A stretch of 64,000 bases of DNA. It comes from Deltaproteobacteria bacterium (lineage in GTDB: Bacteria; Myxococcota_A; UBA796; SXON01). Location of the stretch: NCBI GenBank assembly GCA_947490345.1, contig CANLGL010000016.1, forward strand, positions 30,535-94,534. The letters are read 5' to 3'. How positions within the stretch are numbered: the first letter of the stretch is position 1; each line of letters opens with the position of its first letter. This document shows positions 8,257-16,613 of the stretch, one piece after another. The notes under the pieces are model-generated. The model made no database searches, was not told the origin of the DNA, and saw nothing but the letters and a program-made list of their open reading frames with translations. The position numbers and the translations under genes were made by a program.

Positions 8257-9975
8257 ATGCATCACCGCTACAGCGCAGCGCTCATCGGGCTTTTGGCGCT
8301 GGGGGCGTGCAGCACCGCCGTCGACGACGATGTCGCCCCGGCCGCGGGACCTGCAAGGCTGGACACCCTCGTCGTGGGCGTCAAGATGGATCCCAACGAC
8401 TTGTTGTCGCCGCTGTCGCAATCGGCATTCGACCTGAGCTTGATCGATCTGATCGGCGCCAAGCCGCTCAAGGCAGAATTCGACTGTGAGCTGAGATTCC
8501 TCCCCGACTATGCCAGCTCCTACTCGTGGAGCGAAGACGGGAAGAGCCTCACCCTTGAATTGCGAGAAGACCTCGCGTGGAGCGACGGCGCGCCGGTCGT
8601 CCCACGGGATCTCTCGCTGTTGGCCGAGCTCATTCGGGACCCCGCGGTCGGTAGCTTGCGAGCGGGAAACCTGGCCTTGCTGACGCCCGAATCACCCGTT
8701 CTCGTCGATCCACGTCACCTGCGCTACGACTTCACCGCCAAAGCGGACCGCACGTCGATGACCGCGAACACCACGCTTCTTCAGTTGGTCCCGAGCCACA
8801 TTCTCGGGGACCCCTCGGTAGAGCGCGCGGCCATCCGCAGCCACAGCCTCAACACCACGTCGCCGTTGTCCTCGGGCCGCTGGGTGATGACAGCTTGGGA
8901 GAAGGGAAAGAGCGTGACCCTCGAGCCCAACTCGAAGTACCCCGGACCTCCTCCGGGGCTGGCGCGCGTGGTCTTCCGGATCATCCCCGAGTATGCGGCC
9001 CGATTGCTGGAGTTGCAGCAGGGTCGGATCGACCTGATGGAAGCGGTCCAGGTCGCCGATGCCGACGCGCTGGTGAAGGAGCACCCGGGGATCAAGCTGC
9101 ACACGCGGGGGTATCGAGCCCAAGACTACGTCGGCTGGAACTCGATTGATCCGGCGGCTTGGAAGGCCGAACTCGAGGCCGGAAAGAAGCCCGACCCCGC
9201 AAAGATGCCTCCCCACCCACTCTTTGCCAATACCGATGTGCGCCGCGCCTTGTCGATGGCCGTGGACGTGAATCGGATCATCGCCGACGCGCTCACCTCC
9301 AAGGCGTCGGGAAAGGCGTACGCCGTCCGTTCGGTCAGCACGATTACGCCAGAGCTGTGCGCGACCCGGGAGAACGGGATCACGCCCCTCAACTACGACC
9401 CCGAGGGCGCGAGGGCGGAGCTGGCGCGCGCCGGCTGGACGGATACCAACGGCGACGGCGTGATCGACCGGGACGGGGTGCCCTTCCGCTTCACCGCGAT
9501 CATGCCCCTTGGCAGCGCCCGCCACCTTCTCGTAAGCGCGATCCTGCAGGAACAGTGGAAGGCCATCGGCGTCGACGCGCAATTCGAGGCCATCGCCGGG
9601 GGCGCCATGGGCGAACGACTTCGTCGTCGCGACTTTGATGCCGCATTCACGGGGTGGTCGGCCGGCTTGTGGGTGGATCCGACCACCGTCCTCGGCCGGA
9701 CCAGTGAGTCCAACTTCTTCAGCTACCAGAATCCGAAGGCCCAGGCGCTCATTGACGAGGGCGTACGCGAAACGAGCCCGGCGCGTGCAAACGAGATCTG
9801 GAACCAGTTCCAGCGCATCGTCTATGACGATCAACCGTACACCTTTCTCTATTGGCTGGACGAGATCGTGGCCGTGAACGGGCGCTTCGAGAACACCGAC
9901 GTAGGCCTGATCTCGCCGTTCAACAAGCTGGAGCGCTGGACGGTCGCCCCCGACAAGGTGAAGTACAAGCAATAA
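8257..9975 (+). CDS. Oligopeptide/dipeptide ABC transporter substrate-binding lipoprotein (SBP family 5)
   Basis: Periplasmic receptor of a DppA/OppA-type importer. The signal (IGLLALGAC) has a lipobox Cys near residue 19, and the body carries the family-5 pattern, including SYSWSEDGKSLTLELREDLAWSDG split by the usual conserved Trp/Gly positions. The length (572 aa) is typical. An Asp-rich string TDTNGDGVIDRDGVPF, EF-hand-like, occurs where this family often has DxNxDGxxD. It is followed after 4 bp by two permease genes and a fused ATPase, giving a complete importer locus if the ATPase is functional. Confidence 0.93.
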   Translation: MHHRYSAALIGLLALGACSTAVDDDVAPAAGPARLDTLVVGVKMDPNDLLSPLSQSAFDLSLIDLIGAKPLKAEFDCELRFLPDYASSYSWSEDGKSLTLELREDLAWSDGAPVVPRDLSLLAELIRDPAVGSLRAGNLALLTPESPVLVDPRHLRYDFTAKADRTSMTANTTLLQLVPSHILGDPSVERAAIRSHSLNTTSPLSSGRWVMTAWEKGKSVTLEPNSKYPGPPPGLARVVFRIIPEYAARLLELQQGRIDLMEAVQVADADALVKEHPGIKLHTRGYRAQDYVGWNSIDPAAWKAELEAGKKPDPAKMPPHPLFANTDVRRALSMAVDVNRIIADALTSKASGKAYAVRSVSTITPELCATRENGITPLNYDPEGARAELARAGWTDTNGDGVIDRDGVPFRFTAIMPLGSARHLLVSAILQEQWKAIGVDAQFEAIAGGAMGERLRRRDFDAAFTGWSAGLWVDPTTVLGRTSESNFFSYQNPKAQALIDEGVRETSPARANEIWNQFQRIVYDDQPYTFLYWLDEIVAVNGRFENTDVGLISPFNKLERWTVAPDKVKYKQ

Positions 9976-9979
9976 CCAA

Positions 9980-10933
9980 GTGAAAACCTGGCTCCTCCAC
10001 AGACTTCTGCACGCAGCCTACCTGATGGTCGCGGTGGCCGTACTCACCTGGCTGCTGGTCGAGGCCCTCCCCGGCGACGCGTGTACGGTCGTGATCGATC
10101 CCGACGGCGATCAGGCTACCGTCGCGGCGATGCGCGCGGCGATGGGATGCGATGCCCCGGCCCCCGTGCGGTTTCTAATCGCGATGCGGAGCCTGGTCAC
10201 GCTCGACCTGGGCATGTCGATCTCAAAGCACGTCCCGGTGTGGACGCTCCTGGTCGAGGCGCTGCCGGCCACGGTGGTGCTCGGGCTCAGCGGGCTCGTC
10301 ATCGGTCACGCGATCGGGCTTCCGATGGGCGTGGCGCAGGCCGTTCGACACGGTCGGCCCTTCGACTTGGGCGTTTCGGTGGCGAGCCTTTCCGTAGCCT
10401 CGTTGCCGATTTTTGCGCTCGGTCTCGGCCTGTTGCACCTCGGGAGCGCCCTGTTCCCCAGCTGGCCCTTGACCGGGAGCCCCACCCCCTGGCTGGTGCC
10501 GACCGTCGCGGAGCGCGCCCAACACTTGATGTTGCCGGCGCTCACCCTCGGCCTGGCCAGCGCCGCCGGCGACGCCCGATTCATCCGCGGGGCAATGCTC
10601 GGCGCGCTACGCCAGGATTATGTCCGGACCGCTCGCGCCAAGGGACTCTCGGAGGCGCGGGTCGTGCTGGTACACGCACTCCGCAACGCCCTGCTCCCCA
10701 CGATCGCGCTCGTGGGGTTGCAACTCCCCGGAGTCCTATCGGGCGCCGTCGTGTGCGAGTCGCTGTTTGCATGGCCGGGGCTGGGGCGGGTGCTTGTGGA
10801 GGCCGTTCAGTCGGGTGATGCCCCGGTCGTGCTCGGCGTTTTCTACTTCTTCGCGGCCCTGGTCGCGATCGGCGGGGCCCTCACTGAGCTGGGGGCAGCC
10901 TGGGCCGACCCCCGCATCCGCCTGTCCGAATGA
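9980..10933 (+). CDS. dppB: ABC transporter permease, DppB/OppB type
   Basis: Inner-membrane permease with about six transmembrane helices. The N-terminal segment (LLHRLLHAAYLMVAVAVLTW) and the cytoplasmic EAA loop (YVRTARAKGLSEARVVLVHALRN, quoted in part) are characteristic of the DppB/OppB/GsiC family. The start is GTG. The EAA motif is the docking site for the ATPase. The gene overlaps the next permease by 4 bp (ATGA), indicating translational coupling within the peptide-importer operon. Confidence 0.93.
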   Translation: MKTWLLHRLLHAAYLMVAVAVLTWLLVEALPGDACTVVIDPDGDQATVAAMRAAMGCDAPAPVRFLIAMRSLVTLDLGMSISKHVPVWTLLVEALPATVVLGLSGLVIGHAIGLPMGVAQAVRHGRPFDLGVSVASLSVASLPIFALGLGLLHLGSALFPSWPLTGSPTPWLVPTVAERAQHLMLPALTLGLASAAGDARFIRGAMLGALRQDYVRTARAKGLSEARVVLVHALRNALLPTIALVGLQLPGVLSGAVVCESLFAWPGLGRVLVEAVQSGDAPVVLGVFYFFAALVAIGGALTELGAAWADPRIRLSE

Positions 10934-11913
10934 GCGGAGCCGACCTCCATCACCGCGCCCGCGTCGTACTCGTGGGGCTGTTGCTGCTCCGCGCCGCGGT
11001 GGTCGGAGCCCCGCAACTGACCACCCTGTGGCAGCACGAGCGCGCCGGGACTCTGGTGTCGGTGGCGGCGTTCGTCATCGCCGCGGGCATCGCGGCCAGC
11101 GGACGCGGGGGGAGCCGCGCCGGGAGCACCGCCGCGCAATTGGGTGAGACCGTGGTCGTCCTCGCCGTGCTCACGACGCTTCTGGCGCCGCTGCTCACCT
11201 CCCATCCCCCTAGCCACGACCCCACGCCGCTCTCGGCCAGCCCGCGGTGGGGCCACTGGTTCGGCACCGATGGCGCTCGTCGAGACGTCTGGACGCTGAC
11301 GTTGTACGGCGGCCGCGTTTCACTCGGGGTGAGCGTCCTCGCTGTCGTGATCGGGACGGCCCTGGGAACCAGCGTTGGCGTCGTCGCAGGATTCGCGAGG
11401 GGTTGGACCGAACGGGCGCTGATGGGGCTGACGGACCTCCTGTTGGCGCTGCCCCGCCTGGTGCTCTTGCTTGTGGCCATGGGCCTGGTCCAGGGCACCT
11501 CGGGCCGTCCGTTGGTCGTCGCCGTGGTGTTGGGGCTGACCGGGTGGATGGGAATCGCGCGCGTCGTCCGGACCCAGGTGCTCTCGATTCGGGAGTTGGA
11601 CTACGTCACCGCCGCGCGGGCCTTGGGGGTCGGGGAGCCGGAGATCGTGCGGCGCCACTTGGTGCCTGCAGTCCTGCCCAGCGTCGCGATGTACGCAACC
11701 TTGGCTCTAGGTGGGACGATGCTCACCGAAGCGGCGCTGGCCTTCCTGGGCACCGGCGCGGGCGGGGGGAATCCGAGCTGGGGCGCTTTGGTCGCGTCTG
11801 GCGCCGCTACGGTGACCTCGGCGTGGTGGCCGATGGTCTTCCCCGCCCTCGCCATCGCGATCTCCGTCGTGGGCGCCAATCTTCTGGCATCTCGTCTGGA
11901 GCCCGCGTCGTGA
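10930..11913 (+). CDS. dppC: ABC transporter permease, DppC/OppC type
   Basis: Second permease of the importer. The C-terminal two thirds match DppC/OppC, with HWFGTDGARRDVWTLTLYGG, a helical bundle, the EAA loop (YVTAARALGVGEPEIVRRHL) and GNPSWGALV. The N-terminus is longer and more hydrophobic than usual (about residues 10-95 include two or three extra potential membrane segments and a Gly/Ser-rich loop). It overlaps dppB by 4 bp and the ATPase gene by 4 bp (GTGA). Confidence 0.92.
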   Translation: MSGADLHHRARVVLVGLLLLRAAVVGAPQLTTLWQHERAGTLVSVAAFVIAAGIAASGRGGSRAGSTAAQLGETVVVLAVLTTLLAPLLTSHPPSHDPTPLSASPRWGHWFGTDGARRDVWTLTLYGGRVSLGVSVLAVVIGTALGTSVGVVAGFARGWTERALMGLTDLLLALPRLVLLLVAMGLVQGTSGRPLVVAVVLGLTGWMGIARVVRTQVLSIRELDYVTAARALGVGEPEIVRRHLVPAVLPSVAMYATLALGGTMLTEAALAFLGTGAGGGNPSWGALVASGAATVTSAWWPMVFPALAIAISVVGANLLASRLEPAS

Positions 11914-13481
11914 ACGTCCCCGCGCTCGACGTCCGAGGCCTTCGGGTCGCCTTCGGGGGCGGAATCGACCTGGTCTCAGGAGTGGACATCCGGGTCGAGC
12001 CCGGGCGCTTCGTCGCGCTGGTCGGGCCTTCGGGTTCGGGGAAGTCCACCGTCGCCCTCGCCTGCCTGCGGCTCTTGGACGAGCGCCTCGCGATGACGAG
12101 TTGGGATGCGCTGGCGATCGCCGGCCGAGAGCTCACGGCGCTGACACCTACGGAGCTGCGGCGCGTGCGCGGGCGCCTGGTCGGCAGCGTGTTCCAGGAC
12201 CCACATGGCAGCCTGAACCCAGTTTTTTCCGCGCTGTTTCAAGTTGTGGAAGCGCTCAGGGTCCACCAACCGCTCTCTCAACGCGACGCCGAACGCCGAG
12301 CGCTGACCCTCCTGGACGAGCTGGGTGTGGACCGCGAGACTGCCGTCCGGCATCCTCACTAGCTCTCGGGCGGACAGAAACAGCGGGTGGGCCTGGCCAT
12401 CGCCCTGGCAAACGACCCGCCGCTCCTCATCGCCGACGAGCCGACGAGCGCGTTGGACGTGGTCGTGCAAGCTCAGCTCCTCGATCTCCTCCGCGTGTGC
12501 CGGACTCGTCGCGATACGGCGATCTTGTTCGTCACCCATGACCTTGCCTTGGTCCGCGGCTTCGCAGATGAGGTCCTGGTCATGGACGCGGGGAGGATCG
12601 TCGAGCGTGGCCCCCCAGGGCAGCTGCTGGCCGCGCCGGTTCACCCGCGGACCCAGGCTCTGGTCGGCGCCCGACTCCCGGTGCGGCCGCCGCCCCCGAA
12701 ACCCACCGAGCCGCCGCTTCTCGAGGTTCGCAACCTCTCGGTCGACCTCGCGGCCGGGACTCGTCATCGCATGCGGGTGCTTGCGGACATCAGCTTCGAC
12801 GTCCACATCGGGCGCACGCTCGCGGTCGTGGGTGGCTCGGGGAGCGGGAAGACGTCGCTGGCGCGGGCGGTCCTCCGTCTGGTGGAGCCGACCACCGGCA
12901 CGGGCCAGTTTGGCGGCATCGACGTGCGGGGTCTGGCCAAGGAGCCCCTCCGCGCGTGGCGTCGGCAAGCCCAGCTCATCTTTCAGGATCCAGGCGGCTC
13001 GCTGGACCCGCGCATGAGTGTGGCGGACTCGCTGAACGAGCCGATGGCCGCGCACGGCCTGGGTTCAAGCGAGTCGGACCGAGCCGAGCGCGTCGCCGCC
13101 CTGCTTGACGAGGTGGGTCTCGACGCCACTTTCTCCAATCGGCTGCCCCACACGCTCTCGGGCGGCCAGCGACAGCGCGTGGCGATCGCCCGGGCGCTGG
13201 CGCTCGACCCGCGACTGCTGATCTGCGACGAGGTGGTCTCGGCGTTGGATACCGAGTCTCGCACCCAGATCCTCACGCTGCTTCGGCAAGTACAAGCGCG
13301 CCGCGGCGTCGCCTACCTGTTCATCAGCCACGACCTCGGCGTGGTGCGCCACTTCGCCGATGACGTCGCGGTGCTGGAAGCCGGCCGCCTCGTGGAGCTT
13401 GGACCCACCGAAGCGGTGCTGGGAGCGCCCCGATCGAGCGCCGGGCGGGCTCTGGTCGCCGCCTCAACCCACTTGACATGA
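11910..13481 (+). pseudogene. Fused dipeptide-transporter ATPase (DppD-DppF type) interrupted by an in-frame TAG
   Basis: Read in one frame from the GTG at 11910, this encodes two ABC ATPase domains in tandem, a known fused arrangement (GsiA/YejF-like). Domain 1 has Walker A GPSGSGKST (about residue 35) and the Q-loop (VGSVFQDPHGS). The frame is then cut by TAG at 12360-12362, exactly where the family has Gln or Glu: RHPH-stop-LSGGQKQRV instead of PHQLSGGQ. The code resumes in the same frame with signature and Walker B (LLIADEPTSALD), then a full second domain. A single C-to-T change (CAG to TAG) explains this. TAG ends many genes here, so recoding is unlikely. A real nonsense mutation or a sequencing error are the alternatives. 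Confidence 0.8.
12387..13481 (+). CDS. 3' open part of the fused ATPase gene, with an intact second ABC domain
   Basis: Downstream of the TAG the frame stays open. Translation could in principle re-initiate at GTG 12387 (VGLAIALANDPP) just after the signature motif. This part carries Walker B of domain 1 and all of domain 2: Walker A GGSGSGKTS, Q-loop LIFQDPGGSLDPR, signature LSGGQRQRVAIARAL, Walker B LLICDEVVSALD and the switch His (FISHDLGVV). Alone it lacks the domain 1 Walker A, so it could not form a normal two-site ATPase with itself unless it homodimerises through domain 2. Confidence 0.55.
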   Translation: MGLAIALANDPPLLIADEPTSALDVVVQAQLLDLLRVCRTRRDTAILFVTHDLALVRGFADEVLVMDAGRIVERGPPGQLLAAPVHPRTQALVGARLPVRPPPPKPTEPPLLEVRNLSVDLAAGTRHRMRVLADISFDVHIGRTLAVVGGSGSGKTSLARAVLRLVEPTTGTGQFGGIDVRGLAKEPLRAWRRQAQLIFQDPGGSLDPRMSVADSLNEPMAAHGLGSSESDRAERVAALLDEVGLDATFSNRLPHTLSGGQRQRVAIARALALDPRLLICDEVVSALDTESRTQILTLLRQVQARRGVAYLFISHDLGVVRHFADDVAVLEAGRLVELGPTEAVLGAPRSSAGRALVAASTHLT

Positions 13482-13516
13482 TACCGTCGCGGCTCCCTCC
13501 CGAGGTACCCCAGCCC

Positions 13517-15328
13517 ATGCCTGCGGCCAGCTTCAAGTCCGTTGCCGAAATGTTCCACCACCGCATCCGGTCCACCCCGGACGGGGACGCCTTCTACTAC
13601 CGGAAGGGCACCGAGTGGATCACCATCTCGTGGAAACAGGTTGGCGTTCGCGCCCGAAACATCTCGTGCGGCTTGCACTCGCTCGGCCTGCTGGCCGAAG
13701 AACGGGTCGCGATTCAATCGAACACCCGCGTCGAGTGGATCCTTGCTGACATGGGGATTCTCTGCGCCGGCGGCGCCTGCACCACCATCTACCCCTCGTC
13801 GACCGAGGAGGAGATCGCCTACATCATCAAGGACTCCGACAGCCGCATGGTCGTCGCCGAGGACGACAAGCAGGTGAAGAAGCTGCAGTCGCGACGCGCC
13901 GACCTCCCCGGGTTGAAGTACGTGATCGTCATGGACGGCACCGCCTCGGCCGACGGCTGGGTGCTGACCCTGGACGAGCTTGAGACGCGCGGCGCCGAAT
14001 GGGACAAGAACAACGCTGGAGAGTACGATCGCCTGGCCGAGGAGATCGGCTCCGAACGCCTCGCCACGCTCATCTACACCTCGGGCACCACCGGCAACCC
14101 CAAGGGCGTCATCCTCACCCACGATTGTTGGGTCTTCGAGGGCGAGGCCATCGACGCGGTGGGCATCCTGAGCCCGGCCGACAAACAGTACCTTTTCCTC
14201 CCGCTCGCCCACAGCTTCGGAAAGGTTCTGGAGTGCGCGCAGCTCCGCATCGGTTTCGCGAGCGCGATCGATGGGGACATCAACAGCCTCGTTGCCAATC
14301 TTGCCGTCCAGAAGCCCACCTTCATGGGTGCGGTGCCGCGGATCTTTGAGAAGGTCTACAACAAGATCGTCTCCGGCGCCAAGGAAAAGGGCGGGATCAA
14401 GCTGAAGCTCTTCACCTGGGCGGTGGGCGTCGGCAAGGAAGTGAGCGGCCTTCGCCAGGCCGGTCAGGAGCCAACCGGTTTCCTCGCGCTGAAGTACGCC
14501 ATCGCCGACAAGCTGGTGTTCACCAAAATCCGCGCTGTTTTCGGTGGCAACATCCGCTTCTTCATCTCGGGTGCGGCTCCCCTCGCCCGCGAGATCGCCG
14601 AGTTCTTCCACGGCGCTGGCATCGTGATCGCAGAAGGCTACGGGCTCACCGAGTCCAGTGCCGGCAGCGTCATCAACCGCCCGGAGTCCTTCCGCTTCGG
14701 CACGGTGGGTACCGCGGTGCCCGGCGTGGAGATCAAGATCGCCGACGACGGCGAGATCCTGCTTCGCGGCCGTGGAATCATGCGCGGGTACTATAATCTC
14801 GCCCAACAGACCGCCGAAACGCTCACCGCCGACGGCTGGCTGCTCACCGGTGACATCGGCCACCTCGAAGAAGGCGGTTTCCTCAAGATCACCGACCGTA
14901 AGAAGGACCTCATCAAGACGTCAGGCGGAAAGTACGTCGCGCCTCAGGAACTCGAGGGCAAGCTCAAGACCCGGAGCACGCTCATCTCGCAGGTGATCGT
15001 CCACGGGAACAACCGCAACTTCTGTACCGCGCTGATCACGATCACCCCCGAGGGTGCGCCGGGCTGGGCCAAGATGAACGGGCTCGACACCACGAACTAC
15101 GATGAAATCATCAAACATCCGAAGGTAAAAGCGGAACTCGACGAGGTTTTCGCCACGTACAACAAAGAGCTGCCCAGCTACTCGACCATCAAGCGCTACG
15201 CGATCCTGCCGAAGGACCTGACCCAGGAGGACGGCGACCTGACGCCGTCGCTGAAGGTCAAGCGAAAGGCCGTCGAGGCCAAGTACAAGGCGCTTTTGGA
15301 CAGCTTCTACGAGGGTCAGCTCGCCTAA
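13517..15328 (+). CDS. fadD: Long-chain acyl-CoA ligase (AMP-forming)
   Basis: Activates fatty acids to acyl-CoA through an acyl-AMP intermediate. It has the P-loop-like A3 motif (YTSGTTGNPKGVILTH), GYGLTESSAGSV, the GDIGHLEEGGFLKITDRKKD hinge region and a C-terminal KTSGGKYVAP; at about 600 aa it belongs to the FadD15/FAA1-like group. An upstream in-frame ATG at 13478 overlaps the ATPase stop (ATGA), but the family N-terminus fits better from ATG 13517. It is separated by 1 bp from HMG-CoA reductase, so it is probably the first gene of, or co-transcribed with, the mevalonate operon. Confidence 0.93.
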   Translation: MPAASFKSVAEMFHHRIRSTPDGDAFYYRKGTEWITISWKQVGVRARNISCGLHSLGLLAEERVAIQSNTRVEWILADMGILCAGGACTTIYPSSTEEEIAYIIKDSDSRMVVAEDDKQVKKLQSRRADLPGLKYVIVMDGTASADGWVLTLDELETRGAEWDKNNAGEYDRLAEEIGSERLATLIYTSGTTGNPKGVILTHDCWVFEGEAIDAVGILSPADKQYLFLPLAHSFGKVLECAQLRIGFASAIDGDINSLVANLAVQKPTFMGAVPRIFEKVYNKIVSGAKEKGGIKLKLFTWAVGVGKEVSGLRQAGQEPTGFLALKYAIADKLVFTKIRAVFGGNIRFFISGAAPLAREIAEFFHGAGIVIAEGYGLTESSAGSVINRPESFRFGTVGTAVPGVEIKIADDGEILLRGRGIMRGYYNLAQQTAETLTADGWLLTGDIGHLEEGGFLKITDRKKDLIKTSGGKYVAPQELEGKLKTRSTLISQVIVHGNNRNFCTALITITPEGAPGWAKMNGLDTTNYDEIIKHPKVKAELDEVFATYNKELPSYSTIKRYAILPKDLTQEDGDLTPSLKVKRKAVEAKYKALLDSFYEGQLA

Positions 15329-15329
15329 G

Positions 15330-16613
15330 ATGTCCTCGTCCCGGCTTCCCGGCTTCTTCCGCTTACCACCTGCCGAGCGCGCGGTAGCGGCCCTGGCGGG
15401 GGCGGGTCTGGGCCCCGAGCTTGCTGCCAACTGGACAGCCGCTGCGGGGCTCAGCCTCCCCGTCGCCGACGCGATGATCGAGAACGTGGTCGGCCTGTTC
15501 ACGCTCCCCAACGCGATCGCGGTGAACCTGCTCCTCAACGGTGCCGATCGCCTGGTCCCGATGGTTGTCGAAGAGCCGAGTGTCGTGGCCGCCGTCAGCA
15601 ACATGGCCCGGCTGACTCGGTTGGCTGGTGGGGTCACCGCCAGCTGCGACGATGCGGTCATGATCGGCCAGGTGCAGCTTATTGACTGTCCAGCAGGGGC
15701 TGCCGAACGGGTTCGCGATGCGCTGCCCCATCTGAGCGAACTGGCGGCGGCAGTGCATCCCCAGTTGGCCGGCTACGGCGGCGGGCTTCGGGGTATGGAG
15801 GTGCGCGAGCTCATCTACGACGAGCCCGGTGAAGTGCCCGAGGCGATGGTGGTCCTCCATTTCCACCTGGACTGCGTCGATGCCATGGGCGCGAACATGG
15901 TCAACACGGTGGCCGAGCGCCTGGCTCCCGTTCTTGCCGAGTTGACCGGAGGTCGGGTCGGGTTGCGCATCCTGTCCAACCTCGCGGACCAGCGGCTCGC
16001 CACCGCGACGGTGCGCCTGCCGGTGGCACTGTTGGCCGACGGCGGCACCGATGGCGCCGACGTTGCAGCGGGGATCGCCTCGGCCTGGCGCTTTGCCTGG
16101 GCCGACCCGTACCGAGCCGCGACGCACAACAAGGGGATCATGAACGGGGTGGACGCGGTGGCCCTGGCGACGGGGAACGACTGGCGAGCGATCGAAGCCG
16201 GCGCCCACGCGTACGCGGCGCGCGACGGTCGCTATCGCCCGCTGTCATCGTGGAAGCTACGAGACGGCAGCCTGGTCGGGACGCTGTCGTTGCCCATGCA
16301 GGTGGGCACCGTCTCCGGCGCCATCCGCGTACACCCGACGGTCCGCGCCAACCTCGCGGTGGCGGGCGTGACCGGCGCGCGCGACCTGTCCATGCTCATC
16401 GCCGCGGTGGGCCTCATCCAAAACCTGGGTGCGCTACGCGCGCTCGCGACGCACGGCATCCAGCACGGGCACATGAGGATGCATGCGCGCTCGTTGGCGA
16501 TGGCTGCCGGCGCGGGCCCGGACGAGCTAGAAGGCGTGGTGATGGAACTCGTGCGCGCCCGTGAATTCACCGTCGAGCGAGCGCGGACCGCGCTCATCGC
16601 GATCCGCTCGTGA
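15330..16613 (+). CDS. mvaA: Hydroxymethylglutaryl-CoA reductase, class II
   Basis: Reduces HMG-CoA to mevalonate. Class II hallmarks are present: ENVVGLFTLPNAIAVN carrying the catalytic Glu, VPMVVEEPSVVAAVSNMA, DAMGANMVNTV, THNKGIMNG with the catalytic Lys, and HGHMRMHARSLA with the catalytic His. Length (427 aa) is typical, and there is no membrane anchor. It is the second gene of the fadD-mvaA-mvaK1-mvaD-mvaK2 run and overlaps mevalonate kinase by 4 bp (GTGA). HMG-CoA synthase, the preceding enzyme, is not in the window. Confidence 0.95.
   Translation: MSSSRLPGFFRLPPAERAVAALAGAGLGPELAANWTAAAGLSLPVADAMIENVVGLFTLPNAIAVNLLLNGADRLVPMVVEEPSVVAAVSNMARLTRLAGGVTASCDDAVMIGQVQLIDCPAGAAERVRDALPHLSELAAAVHPQLAGYGGGLRGMEVRELIYDEPGEVPEAMVVLHFHLDCVDAMGANMVNTVAERLAPVLAELTGGRVGLRILSNLADQRLATATVRLPVALLADGGTDGADVAAGIASAWRFAWADPYRAATHNKGIMNGVDAVALATGNDWRAIEAGAHAYAARDGRYRPLSSWKLRDGSLVGTLSLPMQVGTVSGAIRVHPTVRANLAVAGVTGARDLSMLIAAVGLIQNLGALRALATHGIQHGHMRMHARSLAMAAGAGPDELEGVVMELVRAREFTVERARTALIAIRS

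Noticed and set aside
12360..12362. Stop-codon reassignment (TAG read as an amino acid).
   Set aside because: TAG ends other genes here with no continuing homology after it (for example 4378, 19783 and 22541-side neighbours checked by eye), so a general reassignment does not fit. A local mutation is simpler.
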